From: an uncultured Lachnoanaerobaculum sp.
Lineage (GTDB): Bacteria > Bacillota > Clostridia > Lachnospirales > Lachnospiraceae
Length of the DNA: 23,553 bases
Direction of reading: 5' to 3'
Assembly: GCA_916720285.1 (NCBI GenBank)
Contig: CAKAQP010000011.1
Coordinates: 1-23,553, forward strand
Shown here: in pieces, positions 8,389 to 17,163 of the stretch
Layout: every line of letters starts with the position of its first letter
Numbering within the stretch: position 1 is the first letter of the stretch
Made by a program: the position numbers and the translations under genes
The notes under the pieces: generated by a model
Seen by the model: only the letters and a program-made list of their open reading frames with translations
Told to the model about the DNA's origin: nothing
Databases searched by the model: none

Positions 8389-8422
8389 ATAGACAAATAA
8401 AAAAGAAAAGGAGCTTATACAT

Positions 8423-8959
8423 ATGCGTTATACAATTACTGGAAGAAATATTGAAATTACTGATGGTTTGAAGAAGGCAGTAGAGGAGAAGCTTCAGAAA
8501 TTAGAAAAGTATTTTACAGCTGAGACAGAGGCAAGAATTACATTAAGTGTGCAAAAGGAAGCACATAAGATCGAGGTTACTATTCCTACGAAGCAGGGGC
8601 TTATAAGAGCCGAGGAAGTTAGCCAAGATATGTATGTCAGCATAGATAAAGTTCAAGACATAATAGAAAAGCAGATTAAAAAGTTTAAGAATAAGCTTAT
8701 AGATAAAAAACAGGCTGCAATGTCATTCACTGATTTCTTTATAAACGATGAAGCCACCTATGGAGACGATGAAGACGAGATAAAGATCGTAAAGACAAAG
8801 AGATTCAGTATCAAGCCTATGGATCCTGAGGAGGCATGTTTGCAGATGGAACTTTTGGGACATGATTTCTATGTTTTCAGAAATGCAATCAGCGATGAGG
8901 TATGCGTAGTTTATAAGAGAAAAGACGGAAAATACGGTATCATAGAGCCGGAAGTTTAA
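8423..8959 (+). CDS. hpf: Long-form ribosome hibernation promoting factor HPF
   Basis: HPF binds the 30S decoding region and, in its long form, dimerises 70S ribosomes into inactive 100S particles in slow growth. The 178-aa protein has the N-terminal RaiA/S30AE domain (about 1-100, starting M-R-Y-T-I-T-G-R-N-I-E-I-T-D-G-L), a linker, and the C-terminal dimerisation domain (about 120-178) with M-D-P-E-E-A-C-L-Q-M-E-L-L-G-H-D-F-Y-V-F and V-Y-K-R-K-D-G-K-Y-G. The length is normal for the long form. It is a single-gene unit with its own promoter and a strong terminator, independent of its neighbours. Confidence 0.96.
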   Translation: MRYTITGRNIEITDGLKKAVEEKLQKLEKYFTAETEARITLSVQKEAHKIEVTIPTKQGLIRAEEVSQDMYVSIDKVQDIIEKQIKKFKNKLIDKKQAAMSFTDFFINDEATYGDDEDEIKIVKTKRFSIKPMDPEEACLQMELLGHDFYVFRNAISDEVCVVYKRKDGKYGIIEPEV

Positions 8960-9009
8960 ATTGGTTGTTAAGCTATTTTCCTTTTTAGCTTTTCAAACAT
9001 ACAATAGTT

Positions 9010-9037
9010 ACAGGGAGTCTTAAGACTCCCTGTTTTT
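9010..9037 (+). terminator. Rho-independent terminator after hpf
   Basis: ACAGGGAGTC (from 9010) and its perfect complement (ending 9033) flank a TTAA centre. This perfect palindrome is followed by a T run to 9037. A weaker hairpin, AAGCTA (8970-8975) with TAGCTT (8986-8991), lies just upstream. The palindrome would work on both strands, but no minus-strand gene comes into it. Confidence 0.92.
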
Positions 9038-9061
9038 GTATAAAAAATTATTTTGAAAACA

Positions 9062-9090
9062 TACACAACTTTTTTAATATATACTATAAT
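9062..9090 (+). promoter_or_regulatory. Promoter of the GH3 unit
   Basis: A perfect TATAAT lies at 9085-9090 with a weak TACACA 17 bp upstream (9062-9067). Transcription would begin near 9097. This is the only clear promoter before the tightly packed genes that follow. Confidence 0.55.
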
Positions 9091-9105
9091 ATAGACGGGT
9101 GTTGA

Positions 9106-9162
9106 GGTAAATTTCTTTGCTGAATTTACCATGATGTAGAAAGAGCGGGAATAAGTTTTCTA
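9106..9162 (+). promoter_or_regulatory. Two inverted repeats in the GH3 leader (possible operator or RNA hairpins)
   Basis: GGTAAATT (9106-9113) is the exact complement of AATTTACC (9123-9130) with a 9-base spacer, which suits a dimeric repressor just downstream of the transcription start. A second, weaker repeat, TAGAAA (9137-9142) with TTTCTA (9157-9162), ends two bases before the ribosome binding site (AAGGAGG, 9164-9170). These could be an operator plus a translation-affecting hairpin. No regulator gene is present nearby. Confidence 0.45.
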
Positions 9163-9173
9163 TAAGGAGGAGA

Positions 9174-11768
9174 ATGAAGCATAGGGATATTATTGAAAAA
9201 ATGACATTGGAAGAAAAATGCGCCTACCTTTCAGGTAAAAATGCCTGGGACACGAGGTCGTTTTCTTCTATAGGGGTTGATGTTCTTCACCATGCCGACG
9301 GACCTACAGGTGTGAGAAAGCAGGCAGGAAAAGGTGACCATTTGGGACTGAATGCTTCCGTACCTGCAACATGCTTTCCGACTGCGGCCACTCTGGCAAA
9401 CAGCTGGGACGTAAGTCTTCTTGAAAAAGTGGGAGAAGGGCTGGGAATTGAAGCGGCGGCTGAAGATGTAAATGTACTTTTAGGACCCGGAATAAATATC
9501 AAGCGAAATCCGTTATGCGGAAGAAATTTTGAGTACTATTCGGAAGATCCGTATCTTAGCGGAAAACTTGCGGCTGCTATGATAAAGGGGATACAAAGCA
9601 ACGGAATAGCCGCCTGTGTAAAGCATTTTGCTGTAAATTCACAGGAGCTTCGCAGAATGGCTATGGATTCGGTACTGGATGAGAGAACGCTTAGAGAAAT
9701 CTATATTACCGCATTTGAAATAGCTATAAAAGAGGGCAAACCGAAATCTTTAATGACGAGCTACAATATGGTCAACGGTGTATATGCAAATGAGAATGAG
9801 CACCTTCTGATGGATATTTTAAGAAAAGATATCGGCTTTGACGGTATGGTGGTTACCGACTGGGGAGCTTCAAATGATCATGCTTTAGGGGTGAAAAACG
9901 GTTCAAGTCTGGAAATGCCGGCTCCGGGACTTGACAGCGCAAGAGAACTTTTAGAGGCATTAAAGACCGGGAAAATAAGTGAAAGTGATATTGATGTCAG
10001 AGTGGATGAGCTGATAGATATCACATTGTCTACAAAGAATAAGAAAAAGCCGCAAGATAAGGCAAAGATGTTTGAAGACAATAATGCGCTTGCAAGAGAA
10101 GCTGCAAGAAAAAGTATTGTGCTTTTAAAGAATGAGGAAAACATTTTGCCGCTTGATAAGAGTAAAAAGGTAGCGATTATCGGTGACTTTGCTTTTAGCC
10201 CAAGATATCAGGGAGCGGGATCTTCTATGGTGAATGCGACAATAGTGGAGGATGCACAAAGGCTTATAAAGAATCTTGATCTTGACTCTGAAAAAGAGAA
10301 AAAGATTGAGGCCGCCATAGGCAATATTGAGGAAAAGCTTGAAGATTTGGATATTAATCCAATATATGAGGGAGCAGGAATCACAAATGTAAATGCGACA
10401 AATGTTGATACTGTGGAAAAAGTCATATCACAGTTTGATCTAAATATAATAGGTATGGCACATGGATATTCAAGAGCGGATAAAGAGGATGAATCCCTTG
10501 TAAATGAAGCAATAGAGCTTGCAAAGCAGGCGGATATCGTACTTTATTTCTTCGGACTTAACGAGGCGAGTGAATCTGAAGGTCTTGACAGAACTCATCT
10601 TAGAATTCCAAACAATCAGATAACATTATTGGAAAAGCTTTCAAAGACTAATCATAATATAGTCGGCGTAATCAGTGCAGGTTCATGTATTGAAATGCCT
10701 TGGGAAAAGAATTTAAAGGGAATATTACACGGATATCTCTTCGGTCAGGCAGGAATGGGTGCGGTATTTGAACTGCTAAGCGGTGAGTACAGTCCAAGCG
10801 GCAAGCTCTCTGAAAGTATTGTAAAAAAGTATGAGGATGTTCCGAATATAAAGTATTATCCTTCAAAAGAGAGGACTTCGGAATATAGAGAGAGTATATT
10901 TGTAGGCTACAGATATTTTACTACGGCAAATGTACATGTAATGTATCCTTTCGGATATGGACTTTCCTATACAAAGTTTAAGTACAGTGATATAGAAGCA
11001 GATAGAGATAAGGTAAGCTTTTATATTGAAAATACGGGTAAGTTTGCAGGTGAGGAGATTGCGCAGCTTTATATAGGATTGAAGGAATCAAATATATTCA
11101 GGCCAAAGTTTGAATTAAAGGGATTTGAAAAGGTATATTTAAATCCGAGTGAAAAGAAAAAAATTACTATTTTATTTGATGATAAATCATTCAGGTTTTA
11201 TAATGTAGCGACAAATGCCTTTGAGATTGAAACCGGAGAATATGATATATACATCGGAAGCAGTTGTGTAGATATCAGATTGCAGTCTAAAATAAGTGTT
11301 GAAGGTAATGCAACAGTTTTCCCGTATAATAAGAGTGATTTACCTTCATACTTTGACGGAAATGTAGCAAATGTAAGTGATGAAGAGTACAGGATTTTGC
11401 TTGGAAGGGAAATACCTGACGGACGCTGGAGCGGGGAACTTGGAATCAATGATGCATTATGTCAGATGTATTATGCAAAAAGCTTTATTGCAAGACATGC
11501 CTATAAAGTACTTGATAAAAGACTGAAAAAGTCGCTTGAAGCCGGAGTACCGGATCTTAATACTCTTTTCCAGTTTAATATGCCTTTTAGAGCTATCGGA
11601 AAGATGAGTAACGGACAGGTAAGTATGGAGATGGTAGATGCCATAGTACTGTTGGTAAACGGACATTTCTTTAAGGGGATTACAGGTATTATAAAGGGGT
11701 ATTTCAAAAACAGAAAGGCCAATAAGATATATAAGGAAAAGTTTCTTCAAAGAGAAGATAGAGAGTAG
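9174..11768 (+). CDS. Glycoside hydrolase family 3 enzyme, cytosolic (beta-glucosidase-like)
   Basis: GH3 enzymes release terminal beta-linked sugars by a retaining mechanism. The 864-aa protein has the classical order. The barrel domain carries H-A-D-G-P-T-G-V-R (about 38-46), K-H-F-A-V-N-S-Q-E and the nucleophile motif V-V-T-D-W-G (D229). The second sandwich domain begins S-I-V-L-L-K-N-E-E-N-I-L-P-L, and the Y-P-F-G-Y-G-L-S-Y-T-K-F segment leads into a fibronectin-III-like domain. It then adds a ~130-residue C-terminal extension found in clostridial relatives. No signal peptide or membrane segment is seen, so it acts in the cytosol. AAGGAGG (9164-9170) precedes ATG 9174 with a short 3-bp gap. 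The GtrA-like gene starts 2 bp after the stop. Beta-glucosidase is the likeliest activity, but other beta-glycosidases are possible. Confidence 0.92.
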   Translation: MKHRDIIEKMTLEEKCAYLSGKNAWDTRSFSSIGVDVLHHADGPTGVRKQAGKGDHLGLNASVPATCFPTAATLANSWDVSLLEKVGEGLGIEAAAEDVNVLLGPGINIKRNPLCGRNFEYYSEDPYLSGKLAAAMIKGIQSNGIAACVKHFAVNSQELRRMAMDSVLDERTLREIYITAFEIAIKEGKPKSLMTSYNMVNGVYANENEHLLMDILRKDIGFDGMVVTDWGASNDHALGVKNGSSLEMPAPGLDSARELLEALKTGKISESDIDVRVDELIDITLSTKNKKKPQDKAKMFEDNNALAREAARKSIVLLKNEENILPLDKSKKVAIIGDFAFSPRYQGAGSSMVNATIVEDAQRLIKNLDLDSEKEKKIEAAIGNIEEKLEDLDINPIYEGAGITNVNATNVDTVEKVISQFDLNIIGMAHGYSRADKEDESLVNEAIELAKQADIVLYFFGLNEASESEGLDRTHLRIPNNQITLLEKLSKTNHNIVGVISAGSCIEMPWEKNLKGILHGYLFGQAGMGAVFELLSGEYSPSGKLSESIVKKYEDVPNIKYYPSKERTSEYRESIFVGYRYFTTANVHVMYPFGYGLSYTKFKYSDIEADRDKVSFYIENTGKFAGEEIAQLYIGLKESNIFRPKFELKGFEKVYLNPSEKKKITILFDDKSFRFYNVATNAFEIETGEYDIYIGSSCVDIRLQSKISVEGNATVFPYNKSDLPSYFDGNVANVSDEEYRILLGREIPDGRWSGELGINDALCQMYYAKSFIARHAYKVLDKRLKKSLEAGVPDLNTLFQFNMPFRAIGKMSNGQVSMEMVDAIVLLVNGHFFKGITGIIKGYFKNRKANKIYKEKFLQREDRE

Positions 11769-11770
11769 TT

Positions 11771-12280
11771 ATGAATGTAGTAAAAGAATGGATAGAAGCG
11801 CATCCGAATCTTTGGGAGTTCATTAAATTTAATATTCTTTCAAATGTAGCAACAATTGTAAATTTTATAGTTATGTGGATAGGAACGGCTACATTTACAG
11901 GATTTGGATGGCATCAGATACCGTTTCAATTTTTGATTTTTAATTATGCGGAAAATATTGAGCAAAATCTTGGGACGGCGGGCTTTTTAAGTTTCCTTGT
12001 GGCTACCGCACTTGCTCAGACCGTAAATTTCTTTGTTCAAAAACAGTTTGTATTTAAATCAAATGCGGCATTTAAGGATGCTATACCGAAGTATATTATA
12101 CTTGCTGTTGTATTGATAATTATTTCTGCTGCACTGCCTGCATATTCACAGAAGTTTTTCAGGGATATAGGAATCAGTGCAAGTATTGTACCTACGTTGG
12201 CTAATGCAGTAAATATTATTGTTCAGGTGGTTATCAGCTATCCGACAATGAAATATATTGTAATGCCTGAGAAAAGATAA
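11771..12280 (+). CDS. GtrA-like four-helix membrane protein
   Basis: This 169-aa membrane protein matches the GtrA/DPMS family layout. It has four hydrophobic segments near residues 19-41, 68-89, 107-125 and 138-158, and the conserved F-I-K-F-N-I-L-S-N opening and Q-T-V-N-F-F-V-Q-K-Q-F-V-F-K after the second helix. Family members help move or present polyprenyl-linked sugars for cell-surface glycosylation, but many have no proven role. It sits between two GH3 genes, with 2-bp and 14-bp gaps, so it is made with them. Whether it takes part in sugar handling or anchors a surface glycan process is inference. Confidence 0.8.
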   Translation: MNVVKEWIEAHPNLWEFIKFNILSNVATIVNFIVMWIGTATFTGFGWHQIPFQFLIFNYAENIEQNLGTAGFLSFLVATALAQTVNFFVQKQFVFKSNAAFKDAIPKYIILAVVLIIISAALPAYSQKFFRDIGISASIVPTLANAVNIIVQVVISYPTMKYIVMPEKR

Positions 12281-12294
12281 ATAGGAGGAGTATT

Positions 12295-15195
12295 ATGTTA
12301 GCTGTTAATATGGCGGATGTAATAAGTGTTGTCAAATCTATAGCGCCACACCTTGTGGCTATAGTGACACTTTTTGTGGCGGCCCTTGTGGTCATGTTTA
12401 TCACAAGAAAGGAGAGGTCGGCACGTAAGAATCTTACAAGGACGGCTTCATGGCTTGTTTTTGGACTGGGAACACTTTTAAGTATCAATCTTATGATAAA
12501 CGGCCCTTTAAAGACTATGATAACACTTGCTACAGGAAGGGGAGTTATAACTGAACAGTCTTTAAATGAAGCAAAGTCATTAGGTGAGGAAATTTCAGGT
12601 GAGGGTATTGTACTTTTAAAGAATGACTCAACACTTCCGCTTCAAAAGGGTTCAAAACTAAATCTCTTCGGGTGGTCGTCAACGAATCCCTTATACGGAG
12701 GTACAGGTTCAGGAGGACTTAATGATTCATTCCCTACGGTATCACTTATTGAAGGATTACAGAATGCCGGATTTGAGGTAAATGAGGAACTTGTAAAGTT
12801 TTATACAGATTTCAGGCAGACCAGACCTACAGTAGGAATGTGGGGACAGGATTGGACTATACCTGAGCCTTCAATTGAACAATATAACGAGGCAAATATT
12901 TTTGATAATGCAAGAAATTATTCCGATAAAGCTGTAGTTGTTATTGCAAGATCCGGCGGTGAGGGGGCTGATTTACCGAGAAGCCTTGATCCAAGTGTTG
13001 AAGATACATTTGTGGACGGAGGTACTTTCGGATCAAAGGGTATCAGATACAGTGATCAAAAGGACGACCTGGATGCCGATAAGAGCTATTTGGAGCTTTC
13101 AAACAGAGAAACAGCAATGCTTGATGCGGTAAATAAGAAATTTAAAAATATTATTGTAATCATAAATGCTTCAAATCCTATGGAACTTGGTTTTGTAAAT
13201 GAATATGAGAATATAACAAGTGTGGTTTGGTGTCCGGGAGCAGGACAGACGGGATTTAATGCTCTTGGTAAGATTCTTGACGGAGAGGTAAATCCTTCAG
13301 GTAAGACAAGCGATATCTTTGTATATGACTTAAAAACAACACCAAGCTATAATAACTTCGGAGATTTCCACTATACAAATATGGATGAGTTTGCCGTAGA
13401 GGACAGAGGAGTATCATATAACCCAAGTTTTGTAAACTATGTTGAGGGTATTTATGTAGGATACAGATTTTATGAGACTGCAGCTAAAGAAGGTGCTATA
13501 AATTACGCCGGATATGTACAGTATCCGTTCGGTTACGGACTTTCTTATACCAACTTCACAAAGGAAATGGGAGAGATAGTTGCAAATAACGGTAAGATAA
13601 GTATCGACGTATTGGTGACAAATACAGGAAATATTGCAGGAAAAGATGTTGTACAGTTATACTTTAATCCGCCTTATACAAACGGAGGCATTGAGAAGGC
13701 AAGTACAAATCTTGTAGGCTTTGCTAAAACAAAGCTTTTACAACCCGGTGAAAGCGAGACTGTAAAGATTACTTTTGCGGTTGAAGATATGGCATCATTT
13801 GATGAAAAAATCAAAAAGGCTTATGTACTTGAAAAGGGAGTGTATGAGATCAGCTTACAGGAAGATTCTCATAATATACTTGATACAAGAACATTCCCTC
13901 TTGAAGATGATATAGTTTACGGTGATACAAACAAGAGAAGCAGTGATGATGCTGTTGCTACAAGTAAACTTGACGATATGAGAGGCGATTTTACAGTTCT
14001 TTCAAGAAAGGATAAATTTGCAAATCTTGAGGAAGCAACAAAGGCGCCTACAAATTTTGTGCTTCCGGCAGATAAAAAGGCAGAATTCTTAAATAACAGT
14101 AATTATGACGGCAAAAAATTTGATATTGAATCCGATAAGATGCCGAAGACAAATGCAAATAATAAAATAAAACTGGCAGATCTCAGAGGGCTTGACTATG
14201 ATGATGAAGCTTGGGAGAGTCTTCTTGACAATCTAAGTTTTGATGATATGTCAAAACTTGTTGCTCTGGGAGGATATCAAACCACAACAATAGGAAAAAT
14301 AGGTAAAGTACAGACAGTTGACTGCGACGGACCTTCTTCAATAAACAATAACTTTACAAAGAAGGGTTCAATAGGACTTCCTGCAACTATAATGCTTGCA
14401 AACACCTTCAATACGGACCTTGCACATTCATTTGGAGACAGCATTGGAAAGATGGCGGATGAGATGGAGGTTTCAGGCTGGTATGCACCGGCTATGAATA
14501 CACATAGAAATGCATTTGCAGGTAGAAACTTTGAGTATTTCTCGGAAGATCCTTTGCTTGCAGGAAAAATTGCATCAGAGGCGGTAAAGGGTGCCGAAGA
14601 TCATGGAGTATATGCATATATTAAGCATTTTGCTCTAAACGATCAGGAGACCAACAGAAACTATCAGCTAATGACTTGGGCGGATGAGCAGACCGTAAGA
14701 GAGATATATCTTCGTCCTTTTGAAATATGTGTAAAAGAAGGGAAAGCAAAAGCGGTGATGAGTTCGTTCAATCACTACGGAATAACACCTGCAGCCGCAT
14801 CAAATGAAGTTCTCAATAAGATTCTAAGAGATGAGTGGGGCTTTAGAGGCATGGTGCTTACCGATTATTTCGGCGCCGGCGGATATGGTTATATGAATGC
14901 CGACAGATATATAAGAAACGGTAATGATTTCTGCCTTACAGCAATTGATACAGGTTATAATTATGTAAAGGATAAGAGTGCTACAGCAGTGATTGCACTT
15001 AGAAAAGCATCACATAATATACTGTATACAACTGTCAACAGTAGAGCATATGCACCTGAAAACCTTAACTTAGGTATGATGGGATGGCAGATTGCAGCTA
15101 TAGTGATAGATATTATATGTATAGCAGCAGCTGTACTTTTAGCTTTGAAGGCTTGGAAAAATTACGCTACAAGAAAAGATGCAGATAATGAATAA
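12295..15195 (+). CDS. Membrane-anchored, circularly permuted GH3 glycosidase
   Basis: The 966-aa protein has GH3 parts in permuted order. The sandwich domain comes first (G-I-V-L-L-K-N-D-S-T-L-P-L near 102-114), then Y-P-F-G-Y-G-L-S-Y-T-N-F (about 410-420) and a fibronectin-III-like part. The barrel comes last, with D-C-D-G-P-S-S-I-N-N (about 680), K-H-F-A-L-N-D-Q-E-T-N-R and the nucleophile motif V-L-T-D-Y-F-G (D857). Two N-terminal helices (about 15-37 and 46-66) are joined by a basic loop R-K-E-R-S-A-R-K, and one C-terminal helix (about 928-950) has a basic tail, so by the positive-inside rule the catalytic part faces outside. AGGAGG (12283-12288) lies 6 bp before ATG 12295. Permuted GH3 enzymes are known in rumen clostridia such as Ruminococcus albus. 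Its substrate is probably a beta-glucoside. Confidence 0.9.
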   Translation: MLAVNMADVISVVKSIAPHLVAIVTLFVAALVVMFITRKERSARKNLTRTASWLVFGLGTLLSINLMINGPLKTMITLATGRGVITEQSLNEAKSLGEEISGEGIVLLKNDSTLPLQKGSKLNLFGWSSTNPLYGGTGSGGLNDSFPTVSLIEGLQNAGFEVNEELVKFYTDFRQTRPTVGMWGQDWTIPEPSIEQYNEANIFDNARNYSDKAVVVIARSGGEGADLPRSLDPSVEDTFVDGGTFGSKGIRYSDQKDDLDADKSYLELSNRETAMLDAVNKKFKNIIVIINASNPMELGFVNEYENITSVVWCPGAGQTGFNALGKILDGEVNPSGKTSDIFVYDLKTTPSYNNFGDFHYTNMDEFAVEDRGVSYNPSFVNYVEGIYVGYRFYETAAKEGAINYAGYVQYPFGYGLSYTNFTKEMGEIVANNGKISIDVLVTNTGNIAGKDVVQLYFNPPYTNGGIEKASTNLVGFAKTKLLQPGESETVKITFAVEDMASFDEKIKKAYVLEKGVYEISLQEDSHNILDTRTFPLEDDIVYGDTNKRSSDDAVATSKLDDMRGDFTVLSRKDKFANLEEATKAPTNFVLPADKKAEFLNNSNYDGKKFDIESDKMPKTNANNKIKLADLRGLDYDDEAWESLLDNLSFDDMSKLVALGGYQTTTIGKIGKVQTVDCDGPSSINNNFTKKGSIGLPATIMLANTFNTDLAHSFGDSIGKMADEMEVSGWYAPAMNTHRNAFAGRNFEYFSEDPLLAGKIASEAVKGAEDHGVYAYIKHFALNDQETNRNYQLMTWADEQTVREIYLRPFEICVKEGKAKAVMSSFNHYGITPAAASNEVLNKILRDEWGFRGMVLTDYFGAGGYGYMNADRYIRNGNDFCLTAIDTGYNYVKDKSATAVIALRKASHNILYTTVNSRAYAPENLNLGMMGWQIAAIVIDIICIAAAVLLALKAWKNYATRKDADNE

Positions 15196-16564
15196 AAATT
15201 TTTTAGCATATAAATTAAAAGAATATGTTAGCTCCGGTATATTGCCTATGCATATGCCGGGGCATAAAAGAAGAGTGCCGAAAGAAATAGAAGAGATGAT
15301 GACGGACATATATAATATGGACTTGACTGAGGTAGAGGGCACTGATAATTTACATGATGCTACAGGCATTATAAAAGACTCTATGGAGTTTACAAAAAAT
15401 ATATATAAAACTAAAAAAACATACTACTTAATAAATGGTTCAAGCTGTGGTATACTTGCAAGTATAAGAGCCTGTGCATGTACAGGTGATTATAAAAATA
15501 AAAAATCATATATAATAGTAGCGGATAATGCACACTTCAGTGTATATAATGCTATTGAATTGTTAGATTTGATACCAATATATGTAAATATAGGGTATAA
15601 TAATTTAGGCATTGCAAAAGAATGTGATGCAAAGAGTGTGAAAGCGCTTTTAGAAGTAAATAAGGAAAAAAATATAGTGGCAGCACTGTTTACTTCACCT
15701 ACATACGAGGGAGTTGTATCAGATATACAATTGATTGCAAAAACTTTGCATGATTATAATATCCCGGTTATAGTGGATGAAGCACATGGTGCCCACCTTA
15801 CTTATATAGAAAAAACAACAGAAAAATATGCCGATCTTAACAATGCTCTTGATATGGAGTTTCCGTCATCTGCATTGAATTTTGGTGCAGATATAGTGGT
15901 GCAAAGTTTGCATAAAACTCTGCCTTCGCTTACTCAAACTGCGCTTTGTCATTTAAAGTCAAAGTTGATTGATGAAAAATGCTTGGAAGAGTCACTCCAT
16001 ATATTTGAAACCAGCTCGCCTTCATATGTTTTTATGGCAGGTATTGATGCCTGTATACGATATATGAGTAAAAGTTATGCATATGTATCTCAGTATTTAA
16101 AGAGTCTGAAAGCCTTCAGAGAAAAAGTTTCAAGCTGTAAAAGTATTCATTTATGGGAGGAAAATACAGGACTCGGATATGATTTTACAAAACTTGTAAT
16201 CTACTCAGATAATATTGACGGGGTTACATTGGCAAATATACTCAGGGAATCCTACAATATTGAAACTGAGATGAGCAGACCCGGATTTGTACTTGCGTAC
16301 AGTACGGTTTGTGACAGTGAAGATGATTTTGACAGGCTGTATAAGGCCTTAAGTGATATTGATAAAAATTTCGTTTATATAGAACATGAGTCTACATCAA
16401 ATCTTGATGAAAAGTATCTAAATAAGATTGCTAAAAAAAACATATATATATATCCGCCCGGTGTGCCGGTTATAAAGAAGGGGGATATAATAGATCGAGC
16501 CGGTTTTGAGTTGTTGCAAGAATATATTAAAAAAGGGAAAAGGGTCTATGGACTGGACCCATAA
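15188..16564 (+). CDS. Orn/Lys/Arg decarboxylase-family PLP enzyme (YaaO-like)
   Basis: This is a fold-type I PLP enzyme of the ornithine/lysine/arginine decarboxylase family, which makes cadaverine, agmatine or related amines. The 458-aa form has P-M-H-M-P-G-H-K-R at 20-28 and the cofactor-contacting V-D-E-A-H-G-A-H. The Schiff-base lysine is K243 in Q-S-L-H-K-T-L-P-S-L-T-Q-T-A, and a C-terminal decarboxylase domain carries Y-P-P-G-V-P. It lacks the N-terminal wing domain of the large E. coli enzymes, like B. subtilis YaaO. ATG 15188 is preferred because the protein then begins like its relatives (M-N-K-N-F-L-A-Y-K-L). ATG 15179 is the alternative. It overlaps the GH3 gene by 8 bp with no strong ribosome binding site, so it is probably coupled. 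The substrate is not known. Confidence 0.88.
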   Translation: MNKNFLAYKLKEYVSSGILPMHMPGHKRRVPKEIEEMMTDIYNMDLTEVEGTDNLHDATGIIKDSMEFTKNIYKTKKTYYLINGSSCGILASIRACACTGDYKNKKSYIIVADNAHFSVYNAIELLDLIPIYVNIGYNNLGIAKECDAKSVKALLEVNKEKNIVAALFTSPTYEGVVSDIQLIAKTLHDYNIPVIVDEAHGAHLTYIEKTTEKYADLNNALDMEFPSSALNFGADIVVQSLHKTLPSLTQTALCHLKSKLIDEKCLEESLHIFETSSPSYVFMAGIDACIRYMSKSYAYVSQYLKSLKAFREKVSSCKSIHLWEENTGLGYDFTKLVIYSDNIDGVTLANILRESYNIETEMSRPGFVLAYSTVCDSEDDFDRLYKALSDIDKNFVYIEHESTSNLDEKYLNKIAKKNIYIYPPGVPVIKKGDIIDRAGFELLQEYIKKGKRVYGLDP

Positions 16565-16569
16565 GTAAA

Positions 16570-17163
16570 ATGGGAAAAATTTATTATGTAATGGGCAAGA
16601 GTGCTTCAGGAAAAGATACCATCTTTAAAAGATTGTATAAGGAGTGCCCGAGAACAAAGAGACTTATAACATATACCACAAGACCTATAAGGGATGGGGA
16701 AGAAAATGGTGTTGATTACCATTTTGTAGATGAATCCGTTATAGAAGAATATAGAAAACAGGGTAAGCTTATAGAGATGAGGACTTATAATACGGTTAAA
16801 GGTCCGTGGATATATGCAACTATTGATGACGGATCATTGCATCTTGAAAGTAAAAATTATCTTATAATAGGAACTCTGGACTCTTATAAAAAAATAAAAG
16901 AGTACTATGGTGCGGAAAATGTCGTACCCATATTTATAGAACTCAGTGACGGCATCAGACTGCAGAGAGCTATAAACAGAGAGATGGTGCAATCAGAGCC
17001 ACAGTATGCCGAACTTTGCAGAAGATTTTTGGCGGATGAGGAGGATTTCTCACCTATGAGACTTGAAAACTCCGGAATTACAAAAAAATATGTCAATGAA
17101 GATTTGAACAAATGTATACTTGAAATAAAAAAAGATATGGGAATAAAGATACAGGATGAGTGA
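16570..17163 (+). CDS. Guanylate kinase-like nucleotide kinase, divergent
   Basis: A P-loop kinase related to guanylate kinase (GMP + ATP to GDP + ADP). The 197-aa protein has P-loop G-K-S-A-S-G-K-D-T (9-17), where typical Gmk has G-P-S-G-x-G-K-S/T-T. It keeps the GMP-site segment Y-T-T-R-P-I-R-D-G-E-E-N-G-V-D-Y-H-F (35-52). The usual G-N-x-Y-G-T segment is replaced by K-G-P-W-I-Y-A-T, and the D-I-D/E-x-x-G-A motif is not seen, so the substrate may not be GMP. Its place between a YaaO-like gene and holB is that of tmk in B. subtilis. No ribosome binding site stands out ahead of ATG 16570, 5 bp after the previous stop. It overlaps holB by 8 bp. Confidence 0.8.
   Translation: MGKIYYVMGKSASGKDTIFKRLYKECPRTKRLITYTTRPIRDGEENGVDYHFVDESVIEEYRKQGKLIEMRTYNTVKGPWIYATIDDGSLHLESKNYLIIGTLDSYKKIKEYYGAENVVPIFIELSDGIRLQRAINREMVQSEPQYAELCRRFLADEEDFSPMRLENSGITKKYVNEDLNKCILEIKKDMGIKIQDE

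Larger units (their letters stand above)
7984..8422 (+). other. AT-rich intergenic region with DnaA-box cluster and hpf promoter
   Basis: This 439-bp stretch has no credible gene. The first ~100 bp holds an imperfect hairpin (CAAGTCT...AGATTTG near 8014-8036) without a T run, so no clear jet terminator is visible. Positions 8087-8201 carry four DnaA boxes, listed separately. Positions 8210-8375 are extremely AT-rich with long A and T tracts, which would melt or bend easily. A TTGACA at 8335-8340 has no good -10 partner. The hpf promoter occupies the right end. Confidence 0.7.

Noticed and set aside
7984..8422. Chromosomal origin (oriC) at the DnaA-box cluster
   Set aside because: dnaA and dnaN are absent, no clear DnaA-trio run follows the boxes, and genes on both sides are co-directional. 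A bidirectional origin would normally show divergence. Kept only as a DnaA-box cluster.
12938..13132. 64-aa plus-strand frame inside the permuted GH3 gene
   Set aside because: It is an alternative frame within a clear gene, without start signals or recognisable content.
12295..15195. Permuted GH3 as a fusion or assembly error
   Set aside because: The frame is continuous, membrane anchors sit at both ends, and permuted GH3 enzymes are an established clostridial type.
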